This document shows positions 1-7,877 of a stretch of DNA of 64,000 bases, piece after piece; positions within the stretch are counted from its first letter, which is position 1; the number at the start of each line of letters is the position of its first letter. Below the pieces are notes generated by a model, which worked only from the letters and a program-made list of their open reading frames with translations, was not told the DNA's origin and did no database searches. Origin of the DNA: Nitrospira sp. GTDB lineage: Bacteria; Nitrospirota; Nitrospiria; Nitrospirales; Nitrospiraceae. The position numbers and the translations under genes were made by a program. The DNA lies in contig CP060500.1 in the NCBI GenBank assembly GCA_024760525.1, forward strand, positions 208,659 through 272,658, given 5' to 3'.

Positions 1-214
1 CCAGAGCAGCTCCATATGGAATCAGCTCATACCTGGTTTCTCTGGCCAGTTCCTCTGTCATTGGCCGTCCACGAAAGAATCCGTCCCCCACATGCATCCT
101 AATATACAATTTGCCCAGTTCATTAGATGACGACTTGAGAATGTCCCCCAGAACTGTTCCAAGCGCGAAGGCAACTCTCTTTTCATACTCGGAACTATCT
201 TCCTCTGGTCCCAT
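1..214 (-). CDS. Hypothetical protein, N-terminal part only
   Basis: An open frame begins at an ATG ending at 214 and runs off the left edge, giving 71 codons without a stop. A purine-rich AGAGGAAA stretch lies about 8 bases upstream as a plausible ribosome-binding site. The start reads MGPEEDSSEYEKRVAF and the visible part is acidic and soluble, with no signal peptide or membrane segment. I recognise no family. It has the same orientation as the AP2-like and HhH genes to its right. Confidence 0.5.
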   Translation of the reverse strand, partial: MGPEEDSSEYEKRVAFALGTVLGDILKSSSNELGKLYIRMHVGDGFFRGRPMTEELARETRYELIPYGAAL

Positions 215-251
215 GACAGTTTCCTCTAGAGTCAACGGCCCTAGAACATTC

Positions 252-305
252 TTACTTCTGCTTCGCCACCACCTGATCTTTGACCTTGTAATAGGTCGCA
301 GAACT
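252..305 (-). pseudogene. C-terminal remnant of an HhH (ComEA-like) gene
   Basis: Read on the minus strand this stretch ends ATYYKVKDQVVAKQK followed by a stop. It aligns with the last 15 residues of the intact HhH protein at 844-1146 (ATYDKIKEHVVAKQK). The rest of the gene is missing, so this looks like the tail of a second copy left by duplication and deletion. The match is short but continuous and ends at the same stop position. Confidence 0.5.
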
Positions 306-354
306 ACGAACGAGTCTGTTGCACCACGTTCGGGCGACAGTTTATCAAGGAAGA

Positions 355-789
355 CTAGCGGGAGGCCAAAGCTCGTAGTGCCTTCCGTCGTGCCTGTACT
401 GCCCGCTGAAATGCCCCCTGTTCGCCGTACCGCGTAATCGAAAACTTTCTAGTCTTGGCCTTGCCGCCCCCAATCGGCCATTGTGCAAGCCAATACTGTC
501 GGTGACGAGGTCGCCCCCGGCCTGTCTCCATAGCGTCAATTCTTGTGACCCCTGAGATCCCGGACCGGTTGTTCTTCTTCTTGATCCGGCAGATTTCTCG
601 CCGGGTCATTGGTCGCAGGCGGGCAATCAGCCAGTTTCGATACCTCTCTGCTACGGCAAGGGCCTTCCGCTTCCCGCCGTACACGTTGTCGGCAAAATGC
701 CGATGGTAGACCCGGCCCCGCCGTTGGACAGTCACAAACCACGAATGTGTCCATGATGGTTCATGATCAATGCGGTAGATCTGCTTCAT
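355..789 (-). CDS. AP2/ERF-like domain DNA-binding protein
   Basis: This 144-residue basic protein has a segment at about residues 75-140 typical of bacterial AP2-like domains: SGISGV, then a YWLAQW strand, then KTRKFSITRYGEQGAFQRAV and a basic helix. Such domains bind DNA and often occur in mobile-element or homing-endonuclease proteins. No nuclease motif is visible, so it may act only as a DNA-binding protein. The target is unknown. The family call is fairly secure and the role is not. Confidence 0.65.
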   Translation of the reverse strand: MKQIYRIDHEPSWTHSWFVTVQRRGRVYHRHFADNVYGGKRKALAVAERYRNWLIARLRPMTRREICRIKKKNNRSGISGVTRIDAMETGRGRPRHRQYWLAQWPIGGGKAKTRKFSITRYGEQGAFQRAVQARRKALRALASR

Positions 790-843
790 GGCTATTAATA
801 CCAGGAGTATGCAATCCGCTGCCCCATCCCGTTGGCCAATGGG

Positions 844-1146
844 TTACTTCTGCTTCGCCACAACGTGCTCCTTGATCTTGTCATACGTCGCTTGTGGGAC
901 AACTTTCTTCTGCACCAGTTCATCCTTCCGCTTGTACGGTCGGCCCTTGATGATCTTCTCGGAATAGGCATCACCAATCCCGGGCAGCGCCTTGAGTTGG
1001 TCTGCCGTGGCCATGTTGAGGTCGATGGGTTCAGCGGCGTGAAGGATCGAGGGTGTCGTTTCAGTCAAGGGGAAGACAGGAACCACACCGAATAGCAATG
1101 TGATCACCACGAACCCAATCGCCCATTTCTTTACCACTGAGAGCAT
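844..1146 (-). CDS. Exported helix-hairpin-helix protein, ComEA-like
   Basis: This is a 100-residue protein. I chose the internal ATG ending at 1146 because GCAAGGAGG precedes it at good spacing. Residues 1-30 form a membrane or signal segment. From about residue 42 follows one HhH unit (IDLNMATADQLKALPGIG) with the PGIG hairpin that contacts the DNA backbone. ComEA proteins bind DNA at the cell surface, but single-HhH exported proteins are common and usually of unknown role. A tail of a second copy remains at 252-305. Confidence 0.75.
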   Translation of the reverse strand: MLSVVKKWAIGFVVITLLFGVVPVFPLTETTPSILHAAEPIDLNMATADQLKALPGIGDAYSEKIIKGRPYKRKDELVQKKVVPQATYDKIKEHVVAKQK

Positions 1147-1159
1147 GAAAGCCTCCTTG

Positions 1160-1516
1160 CTAATGTGTGGTCCCTTTCGCCAACCGCTGGCCCATTTCAA
1201 TAATCCGCCCCAGCCGTTCCAGCAGGTTCGTGGCCTGGTGCGACGTAAGCCCATGCTGATTGAGCACGGCGAGCAGGTCGTCAATGATCTGCTCTTCGGT
1301 TTGGGAAAGCACATACGGCTCAGGAAACGCGGTTTCGGGGATCGTGGCGCGGGGATTCTTCTTCCGAAAGTCAGCGATGATGTCGAACAAGTCTTGCTTG
1401 CTACAGAGCCCTTTCCGTTCTAACAGTTCCACAATTGCCGCAATCTCCCACATATTGGAGATCGTCGCTTCCTCGATCGACATGGACTCGCGTTTGGGGC
1501 GGTGCTGATCGCTCAT
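1160..1516 (-). CDS. Small hypothetical protein downstream of umuC
   Basis: This 118-residue soluble, mostly helical, charged protein begins 5 bases after the umuC stop and is probably the last gene of the SRAP-umuD-umuC operon. I see no catalytic motif. The segment IEEATISNMWEIAAIVELLERKGLCSKQDLFDII looks like a helical bundle. The tight spacing suggests co-regulation with the damage-tolerance genes, but nothing in the sequence gives a function. Confidence 0.6.
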   Translation of the reverse strand: MSDQHRPKRESMSIEEATISNMWEIAAIVELLERKGLCSKQDLFDIIADFRKKNPRATIPETAFPEPYVLSQTEEQIIDDLLAVLNQHGLTSHQATNLLERLGRIIEMGQRLAKGTTH

Positions 1517-1521
1517 GCCGA

Positions 1522-2790
1522 TTAGGCCTTCACTATGGGAAGGTCATCCCAGCTCGTGGTGTAGGCCGGTGAGCTGTGACGAAACTGCGTCCGCCACGCC
1601 TTCGTGATTCCGTTGGAGGCATAGTGCAGCGTGCCAGACCCAAACCGGTTATTGATCGAATCCAGCGCCGTCATCAACTTCTTCGATCGCGCCCGATCGT
1701 GTTGGTCGAAAAGGTCTGTCTGCACCTGGCTCGCTGGAACCAGTCCCGTCAACATGATCCCGACCTTCTTGTAGAGGAACCCCTTGCGGTAGATCGTCCG
1801 TATGCCCTCTATCGCAGACCGAATCAGTTCAGGTGTGCTGTCCGTGGCCACCGGGAGCTTGCGCGTCAGGGCATTGTAATACTGCGGAGTATCCTGGAAT
1901 GGATTCGTGTGCAGAAACACGGTCAGCACGGTGGCGGCCAGGTGCTCCGCCCGCAGCTTCTCCGCCGCGCGCGTCGTGTAGCTCGACCCCGCTTCCTCCA
2001 TCTCCGCCAGCGTGCCCACCATCGTTCCGAAGGCCCGCGAGCAGGTGATCCCTTGCTTGGGCACTGGGCACTGCTCCACGTCCAGGCAGGACATCCCGCG
2101 CAGTTCCATCACCAGGCGCAGTCCGACAACGCCCATGTGCGTGCGGATAAACTGGTCATCCGCCTGGCGCAGCTGAAGGGCCGTGGTAATGCCGTGCTGG
2201 GTAAGGAACCGAGCATAGTTGGGACCAATGCCCCAGACATCTTCAACGGCAATCCGACTGAGCAGGGCGTCTCGATCTGGACAGGCGCGCAGATCAACCA
2301 CGCTGCCGGCATCGGGAGTGCGCTTCGCGATTCTGGTGGCGATCTTCGCCAGGACTTTCGTCTCCGCAATCCCCACCGATACCGGGATGCCGGTCCAGCG
2401 TTTCACTGTGGCGCGGATGACACGTCCATAGTCCGTGAGGTTTCGCGAGGCGAAACCGGAGAACCCCAGAAACGCTTCGTCGATTGAGTACCTCTCCAGA
2501 TCCGGACAGAATTGTTCGAGGCACGCCATCACGCGCTGTGACATATCCCCGTAGAGCGCGTAGTTCGATGAGAAGACCTGGACGTCGTGCGCGTCAAGAA
2601 GCGGGCGAATCTGAAACTCCGGCACCCCCATCCCGATGCCCAGGGCCTTCGCTTCGTTCGAGCGAGCCACGACACAGCCGTCATTGTTGGACAGGACGAC
2701 AACCGGCTGACGCTCGAGCTTGGGGTTAAACACTCGTTCGCAGGATGCGTAGAAGTTGTTGCAATCGACGAGGGCCAAGACTGGAGACAT
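1522..2790 (-). CDS. umuC: UmuC, Y-family DNA polymerase V catalytic subunit
   Basis: This 422-residue protein has the Y-family start (ALVDCNNFYASCERVF) carrying the first catalytic Asp, a steric-gate tyrosine region, and SIDEAFLGF with the paired catalytic acidic residues near residue 100. The HhH thumb region (VWGIGPNYARFLTQHGI) and a little-finger and C-terminal domain follow. Length is full (E. coli UmuC has 422 residues). With the UmuD cleavage product it would form an error-prone polymerase copying damaged DNA. It follows umuD after 6 bases, a classical umuDC order. Confidence 0.95.
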   Translation of the reverse strand: MSPVLALVDCNNFYASCERVFNPKLERQPVVVLSNNDGCVVARSNEAKALGIGMGVPEFQIRPLLDAHDVQVFSSNYALYGDMSQRVMACLEQFCPDLERYSIDEAFLGFSGFASRNLTDYGRVIRATVKRWTGIPVSVGIAETKVLAKIATRIAKRTPDAGSVVDLRACPDRDALLSRIAVEDVWGIGPNYARFLTQHGITTALQLRQADDQFIRTHMGVVGLRLVMELRGMSCLDVEQCPVPKQGITCSRAFGTMVGTLAEMEEAGSSYTTRAAEKLRAEHLAATVLTVFLHTNPFQDTPQYYNALTRKLPVATDSTPELIRSAIEGIRTIYRKGFLYKKVGIMLTGLVPASQVQTDLFDQHDRARSKKLMTALDSINNRFGSGTLHYASNGITKAWRTQFRHSSPAYTTSWDDLPIVKA

Positions 2791-2796
2791 CGGACC

Positions 2797-3222
2797 CTAC
2801 AGCGCGTGAATGACGTTGGTGACGACGCCCCAGATTTCAAACTCTTGCTGCGGTTGAACCTCGATCGGCTGGTAGTTTCGGTTCTCCGGGAGCAGGCGCA
2901 CTGCGGTGCCCCGTTTGGAGAGACGTTTCACGGTGAGTTCGCCATCCAGCGCCGCGACGATCACATTGCCGTCGACCGCTTCAAGGGACCGATCCACAAC
3001 CAATAAGTCCCCCGTATGAATGCCGGCACCGAGCATCGAGTCTCCGGACACGCGCACAAAGAAAGTCGCGGCGGGGTGCTTAATCAGGTGCCGGTTGAGA
3101 TCCAGTTTGCCTTCGAGATAATCATCGGCCGGCGACGGGAAGCCAGCCGGCAGGCGGCCCAGGAACACGGGGAGCTTGTAGCGGGTGGAGAGATCAGGCG
3201 CGTAGACGGCATCGATGTGCAT
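2797..3222 (-). CDS. umuD: UmuD, LexA-like self-cleaving subunit of polymerase V
   Basis: The 141-residue S24 peptidase-like protein shows a probable cleavage site at the Ala-Gly in LPAGFPSP (about residues 25-26), the nucleophile Ser in SGDSMLGAGI and the catalytic Lys in DGELTVKRL. RecA-stimulated cleavage removes the N-terminus and activates translesion synthesis with UmuC. It lies between the SRAP gene and umuC on the same strand with short gaps, so all three are probably transcribed from the promoter at 3955-4017. Confidence 0.95.
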   Translation of the reverse strand: MHIDAVYAPDLSTRYKLPVFLGRLPAGFPSPADDYLEGKLDLNRHLIKHPAATFFVRVSGDSMLGAGIHTGDLLVVDRSLEAVDGNVIVAALDGELTVKRLSKRGTAVRLLPENRNYQPIEVQPQQEFEIWGVVTNVIHAL

Positions 3223-3261
3223 GACAGTTCCTCAGAGCCAGGAAGGGCTGTAGTCTACTCC

Positions 3262-3933
3262 CTAGGCCTGGGCTGGCTCAAGACAGGCGGGAGCGTTGTG
3301 CCGCGGGTTGTTGACCAGGGTACTGACTGGATAGGCCTGAAGTTCGGTACTGGGATACGGACGCAGCAAGGCCTTCAGCGAATCGGCGGGTGTGGTGTGA
3401 TCGAGCCATGGGATATACGAGGCAGGCGCAAGGATCACTGGCATCCGATTGTGAATTGGCGCCATCAGGTCATTGGGCTCCGTGGTAATAATTGCGCAGG
3501 TCTCGATCGGCTCGCCTTCAGCGGGTTTCCAATGTTCCCATAGCCCCGCAAAGGCAAACGGCCGCTTGTCCTTTCGACCAATCCAGATGGGCTGTTTTCG
3601 CTCACCCAACCTTTGCCACTCATAGAACCCGTCGGCAATGACCAGGCATCGCCGCTTCTTGAATGCAGATCGAAAGGCGGGTTTCTCGGCCACGGTCTCA
3701 CCCTTGGCGTTGATACACTGGTTGCCGATCTTGGCATCCTTGGCCCAAGAAGGAATCAGGCCCCAGCGAAGCAAGACGCAATCACGTTTCACAGACTCAG
3801 GATTGAGACGAACGACCGCCACACGTTGCGTTGGGGAGATGTTGTAGTTGGGCTTGAACAGCGGGGGATCGTCAACCTGAAACTGTTCCGCGATGACTTC
3901 CGGGGTAGCCGTCTGGGTGAAGCGTCCACACAT
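3262..3933 (-). CDS. SRAP-domain abasic-site DNA-protein crosslinking protein (YedK/HMCES)
   Basis: This 223-residue protein starts MCGRFTQ, so after Met removal Cys2 is the residue known to form a stable thiazolidine crosslink with abasic sites in single-stranded DNA. The conserved NYNISPTQ, RWGLIPSWAKD, FYEW and APIHNRMPVIL blocks, the last holding the active-site His, are all present. It protects abasic sites at stalled forks. It heads the operon with umuD and umuC, a damage-response grouping seen in many bacteria. Confidence 0.93.
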   Translation of the reverse strand: MCGRFTQTATPEVIAEQFQVDDPPLFKPNYNISPTQRVAVVRLNPESVKRDCVLLRWGLIPSWAKDAKIGNQCINAKGETVAEKPAFRSAFKKRRCLVIADGFYEWQRLGERKQPIWIGRKDKRPFAFAGLWEHWKPAEGEPIETCAIITTEPNDLMAPIHNRMPVILAPASYIPWLDHTTPADSLKALLRPYPSTELQAYPVSTLVNNPRHNAPACLEPAQA

Positions 3934-3954
3934 CAGTAGCCTCGCAGGGAGGCT

Positions 3955-4017
3955 ATTCTATGAAAACCAGACATCGAAGTCCAAAGCTGCTTCTGGGCAA
4001 TGACCGACTGGTTATTG
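3955..4017 (-). promoter_or_regulatory. Promoter and palindromic operator of the SRAP-umuDC operon
   Basis: On the minus strand a TTGGAC -35 (3979-3984) and TAGAAT -10 (3955-3960) are separated by 18 bases, about 20 bases before the SRAP start. Just upstream of the -35 lies a near-perfect palindrome (3998-4017) with arms CAATAACC and GGTCATTG. A similar promoter plus palindrome recurs at 14848-14935. The palindrome is the natural candidate for a LexA-type operator in this organism, but it matches no LexA box that I know. Confidence 0.6.
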
Positions 4018-4018
4018 T

Positions 4019-4125
4019 ACAGAACGTCTGACTCTCCACTTTGCGACCGTCGGCATTCGGCCAAGAGCGGACATTCGGCGCCGAGATTGCACCACCCCAA
4101 AGCGGTCCTCAGCCCTGTCGCATGA
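4019..4125. repeat. Dispersed intergenic repeat, copy A
   Basis: The core ACATTCGGCGCCGAGATTGC, followed by accaccccaaagcggtcctca, recurs at 6506-6560 and in diverged form at 7330-7490 and 9520-9680. This copy lies in the 530-base gap between the SRAP promoter and the CHAT gene. The rest of the gap (4126-4547) contains no gene that I can support. The repeat is non-coding in all copies and its origin is unclear. Confidence 0.6.
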
Positions 4126-4547
4126 ACCTGCCCGGTAACCGCCGAGCGTAGCGGAGGAGGAGTGCCTGACGGGAAACAGCCGAAAGATTTGACAAGTAGG
4201 AACAACGTTCGAACAACAGCTCGGCGCTGAAGCGGGAGTTCTCACGAAATCCCTCCGCGAAGTGTCGCAGGCACCGTCACTGTCCGCGCAGACGGGACAC
4301 ATAATGTTCGATTCCAAGACTTGAACCCATTTGAGTTTGGCTATCTGAGCCAGTTTCTTCCCATGTGGTATTGCACTTATTGTAAGGGCCCGCGACCATT
4401 CCCGTCATCTCAGATTTACACCTAATGCATCGGCTTGCTATAAATACTACTCTTGCACGGTGAAGCTAAAGGCAAGTCATCGCGTGCGAATCAGGATGAC
4501 TCTAACAAGTCAGCCTTTCTTTTTCTCGTTTCAAGTATCACAACTGC

Positions 4548-6347
4548 ATGATTGCCATACCGTCGTTCGAACATGTAGCAATCGTTGGCGATGACGCCTG
4601 GCTTGCGGCAGAGATTTCATCGCTGTTTACCCGTCCTCGGCGTTATCTCACCGTCATGGATGGGCCTCGTCTGACTCGACCTGACTACACAAACGAAGTG
4701 ATTAGACGGACCAATGCCCTCTCGCTGGCTCAAACTCGTCGAGTAGTATTCGCTAATTTGCCAGCCGATCAAAGTTGTGCACTATCTGAGCGCCAGCCGG
4801 CCGGCATGTTCATTTCCGCCAACACTCGAGAAGAGGCGCGATCTGCTCTCAGAGGTTGGACGAAAGGCCCAGCTGAAAAGCTGGCTTGGGGCCGAGACCA
4901 CCTCGGCGTTGGTCTTCTGTTGGCCCGTCGCTCGAAGAAGTTCCTGGACACGGCTGAGGAGACATCGCCGCCAATCAATTTTGTCTCAGGTGGAACTCAC
5001 CTGTTGATCGTCTGCGAGGCAGGGGAGGATCTCGCGGAAGTGACCGGGAGCAACTTGGCCTTCGCTACTGATGCATCTTTTTTAACTGTCCCTCAGCTTC
5101 CAGATCGTGATCAAGATCAATGGCTGGAGGAAATCTATGCCCTCGGATCAGGGGAGAATGTCACAACGCGATTTGCCTGCATACGCGATCGCGTTCGCAC
5201 AAGACTCCCTGCCTTTGACTTTCGAGAATACAAGCAGGTTTTGTTCATCACCAACGGCTTCCCTTGGGGAATGGCCATGCCAGAGCGTCCCACAACACAT
5301 CTCTTCGCATATCCGGATTTGGGACGCATGATAGTGGAAGGGATATGGGCGGCTTCCCGTACTGGCAAGAGCGCAAGGACAGCGCTGCTGATCCAATCGG
5401 ATCACATCGCAGGATCGGAAATCGAGGCAATACGGGAATCATTGAAACAGAATCAAACTCTAGTTCGTATTCAGGCAGGACCCCGCGCGACAGTGCACAA
5501 TGTCCGAATGTTGCTCGAGACTGTACCATTCGACATTGTCGTCATTTCGACGCATGCAGGTGATGTTTCAGGCAAACGGGTGACCTATAAATTCACGGAC
5601 AGCGAAGGTATTGCTCGATGCCTTGTAGTCGATGAGGCTGTTGGGTTTGGATACGACCCCACAACCGAGAAAGTGTGCGTCCAAACATTCTGTCGTTTTC
5701 ACGAATTAGACGGAGTTGATTGGTCGGATTCGGTCGCGAAATCTTCCCTGTATGTAGGCTCAGCGATCTCCACCTGGTCAGCAATGGGCGATGTCCAGGA
5801 GCGCGCAAAATACCGAGTAGCAAGCGAAGAGATCATTCGCGTTAACGGCTCCATGGGACTTCGGATGAGCGATGACGTGTGGCTTCCCATGATGCACGGT
5901 TTCGCACCTGGCTGTACGCCGATCGTTTTTAACAACGCATGCTCATCGTGGCATGAATTAAGTAAGCGATTTATGTTTCCTGGGGCCAGCGCCTATATCG
6001 GAACCTTGTTTCCTGTGACAGAGGCAGAGGCCCAGGCAGTCGGCACGTCTTTTTTCCAGAGGGAACTCGGAAAATCATTACCAGTAGCGCTCTGGGCCTC
6101 ACAGAATCACGTCTATGAACGACAAGATCGACGCCCATATGCGATGTGTGGCCTTCCCTTTTCCTCGATCCAACGGAATACAATAGACTCCATCGCCTTC
6201 CTCTCCCAATATTACCCAAGAGCGATTGCCACCCTAAGCCGTAAGGCGAATACGACCGCTATTGAGGAATTACGGGAGAACTTCATCCAGCAGAAAGACT
6301 TTCTATCAAAGGAAGCGGAGATCCTCGCGGACTGGATTCGTTCCTGA
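4548..6347 (+). CDS. CHAT-domain (caspase-like) peptidase protein
   Basis: This is a 599-residue protein. The C-terminal half carries the clan CD cysteine-protease dyad. The His is His336 in a hydrophobic strand (DIVVISTHAGD) and the nucleophile is Cys465 in VFNNACSSW. The typical CHAT ending follows (GASAYIGTLFPVTEAEA, then FFQREL). The N-terminal part (1-150) is not recognised and may be a sensor. CHAT proteases occur in prokaryotic defence and programmed-death systems, often with TPR or gasdermin partners, but none is seen next to it. It is the only plus-strand gene in this accessory zone before 12360 and stands alone. Confidence 0.8.
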   Translation: MIAIPSFEHVAIVGDDAWLAAEISSLFTRPRRYLTVMDGPRLTRPDYTNEVIRRTNALSLAQTRRVVFANLPADQSCALSERQPAGMFISANTREEARSALRGWTKGPAEKLAWGRDHLGVGLLLARRSKKFLDTAEETSPPINFVSGGTHLLIVCEAGEDLAEVTGSNLAFATDASFLTVPQLPDRDQDQWLEEIYALGSGENVTTRFACIRDRVRTRLPAFDFREYKQVLFITNGFPWGMAMPERPTTHLFAYPDLGRMIVEGIWAASRTGKSARTALLIQSDHIAGSEIEAIRESLKQNQTLVRIQAGPRATVHNVRMLLETVPFDIVVISTHAGDVSGKRVTYKFTDSEGIARCLVVDEAVGFGYDPTTEKVCVQTFCRFHELDGVDWSDSVAKSSLYVGSAISTWSAMGDVQERAKYRVASEEIIRVNGSMGLRMSDDVWLPMMHGFAPGCTPIVFNNACSSWHELSKRFMFPGASAYIGTLFPVTEAEAQAVGTSFFQRELGKSLPVALWASQNHVYERQDRRPYAMCGLPFSSIQRNTIDSIAFLSQYYPRAIATLSRKANTTAIEELRENFIQQKDFLSKEAEILADWIRS

Positions 6348-6389
6348 CTCCACAATAAAGCGAAGACACTATCAGAGATCTTATCTGCG

Positions 6390-6419
6390 AACGAGTGAAT
6401 CGTTTGCTCACTCCTCGTT
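6390..6419 (+). terminator. Possible terminator of the CHAT gene
   Basis: An imperfect inverted repeat (AACGAGTGA against TCACTCCTCGTT, with a 3-base bulge) lies about 40 bases after the CHAT stop and ends in TTTAGC. The T-run is weak, so this is only a candidate. Confidence 0.35.
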
Positions 6420-6505
6420 TAGCTAAGGGGTGTTGTCTCGTGGGAGATTGAGGTCTGATCGAGAATTGCGGAGATTGAGGTTATCGGAATCGACGAACTG
6501 TACCG

Positions 6506-6560
6506 TTCATGACGCCGAGATTGCACCACCCCAAAGCGGTCCTCACCCCTGTCGCCGTAA
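6506..6560. repeat. Dispersed intergenic repeat, copy B
   Basis: A short copy of the family described at 4019-4125, including the nearly identical block from GCCGAGATTGCACCACCCC to the AAAGCGGTCCTCA part. It lies directly next to the attC-like site at 6554-6659, as copy C does beside the site at 9670-9744. This suggests that repeat and site travel together. Confidence 0.6.
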
Positions 6561-6659
6561 CGCTGCGCGTGAGCCGAGGCCGAGCGCAGCGAGAGAACCC
6601 AAAGCGTACTCGCTTCGCTCGTACTGCTTTGGGCCGTCGGCTCGACGCGCGGGTTAGGC
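6554..6659 (-). repeat. attC-like recombination site
   Basis: Read on the minus strand it opens with GCCTAAC (the RYYYAAC inverse core), 5 bases after the stop of the membrane-protein gene, and ends at GTTACGGC, a degenerate GTTRRRY core. Between them two nested palindromes occur: an outer pair built on GTCGAGCCGACGG and CCTCGGCTCACGCG, and an inner pair around CCAAAGC and GCTTTGG. This is attC architecture of about 105 bases, but one core box is off consensus and no integrase is visible. Confidence 0.45.
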
Positions 6660-6664
6660 CGCAA

Positions 6665-7171
6665 CTAGCCTCCCTGCGCTTGGCCTCGTTGCTGCAGGGC
6701 TGTACGCAACTTTTGAACCTCAGCGACGATCTTTTCGATCGTCTCCTCAAGTTCCTTTCGAGTCTTCTTGAGATCCTCTCGGGTAGCCAGCCCCTTGGCC
6801 TGCTGGCTTGCACTGGAAAGTGACTGCTCAAGCGAGGCCAGACGCTTGTCAATCTCTGCATTCGTACCCGGAGGCCTGTCGTTCTCCAGCTTTGTCACCC
6901 GCGCGGCGAGATCGGTGAACTCTTTCTTCGATGCAGGTTCGTTCATAGCTGAGTCCCTTATATTCCAGATTGAGAACAGTGCCGTAAGTAGCAAGAAAAC
7001 CGAAGCCGCGATCTTGTCTCGTCGTGACTTTGCGTCGATGCGATCATTGAGCGAAATGGAATCCTTATTTCGATGAAACAACCTAGGTGAGAATATAAGC
7101 GTCCAGGCTGCTTGAAACAAGCCAACCACCAGTAAGCCAAGGGCGGTCAGAACAACTGTGCTCCAAGACAC
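6665..7171 (-). CDS. Small membrane protein with C-terminal coiled coil, cassette-like
   Basis: This 168-residue protein begins at a GTG. Two hydrophobic helices (about residues 5-28 and 55-72) are followed by a long charged heptad-rich stretch (80-160), so it is probably a membrane anchor with a cytoplasmic or periplasmic coiled coil. The family is not recognised. Its setting is that of an integron gene cassette: GTTAGGC lies 17 bases upstream of the start and an attC-like site begins 5 bases after the stop. Confidence 0.6.
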   Translation of the reverse strand: MSWSTVVLTALGLLVVGLFQAAWTLIFSPRLFHRNKDSISLNDRIDAKSRRDKIAASVFLLLTALFSIWNIRDSAMNEPASKKEFTDLAARVTKLENDRPPGTNAEIDKRLASLEQSLSSASQQAKGLATREDLKKTRKELEETIEKIVAEVQKLRTALQQRGQAQGG

Positions 7172-7187
7172 AATGCGCTCCGTTACG

Positions 7188-7300
7188 GCCTAACAATGTT
7201 TAGGCGGATCCATCATAAGAACCGGATCTGCCATGTTCTATCCGCGTAACACACCTTCAATGATCGTGAACAATATCCCAACATCGACGGTGGTGCAATG
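7188..7300. repeat. Dispersed repeat with GTTAGRC core, copy 1
   Basis: Starts at GCCTAACAATGTTTAGGC and contains TAACACACCTTCAATGATCG followed by tgaacaatatcc. The same stretch, about 85 percent alike, occurs at 10670-10775. In both places it stands directly upstream (minus strand) of a gene that starts 11-17 bases from the GTTAGGC or GTTAGAC box. Confidence 0.65.
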
Positions 7301-7329
7301 AGTTGCGGCCCATCGACCATTGATCACGG

Positions 7330-7490
7330 GTTCTTATGCGGATCGGCGTAAGACCTTCCCTTCTGGTAGCGGTCGGTCGTGTACTCCGGCTAAGGGTCGG
7401 ATACCGATGGTCGAAGAACGGCCAAGTACGGAAATTCGGCGCCAGGATCGCCCCGCCATAATGCGGTCATACACCCTTCTGTTGGGCGCA
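7330..7490. repeat. Dispersed intergenic repeat, copy D (diverged)
   Basis: Contains the GGTAGCGGTCGGTCGTG block and a diverged AATTCGGCGCCAGGATCGCC block, in the same order as copy C at 9520-9680. It ends at GTTGGGC. It fills part of the 700-base gene-free gap between 7172 and 7877. Confidence 0.5.
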
Positions 7491-7504
7491 AGTGGGTTTG
7501 GCTG

Positions 7505-7630
7505 CGTATTCCGGTCAAAATGAGCCACGTATTCCAGAGGAAACCAGTCAGTCATTCCGATCCAAATCAGCCACTCATTCTGGTGCTATATGCCAACTGC
7601 TCCACTTGAAACCAGCCACCTGCTCGACTT
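7505..7630. mobile_element. Remnant of IS21-like multiple terminal repeats
   Basis: Five imperfect tandem units of about 23-24 bases follow the pattern ATTCCGGTCAAAATGAGCCAC, with recurring ATTCC, aaat or gaaacc, and AGCCAC or AGTCAG parts. Ladders of this kind mark the ends of IS21-family elements, where IstA binds. No istA or istB gene is present, so only an end remains. The rest of the gap to 7877 shows nothing I can name. Confidence 0.45.
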
Positions 7631-7877
7631 ATCTCATGCTCTCCTACGTTCGCATTGACGCACATGTAATTTGATCCGGATACTAAGGAAGGTCTGATTA
7701 CTGATCCAGTCATGAGCAAGTGCGTATTTTGCTCTGACATAATCGCTAAAAGACCCTATTTATAGGCCTTCCAAGAAAAACACGCACTATTTAGCGTTCG
7801 GCTCAGGAATTCGTGATTTTGAGCGGTACAGTTGAGCATCTGCAGTCTCTTATATCCGGAGAGATCGCGAGCTACTC

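Noticed and set aside
111..437. 108-codon plus-strand open frame at the left end
   Set aside because: It overlaps the partial minus-strand gene, the HhH remnant and the AP2-like gene, all better supported.
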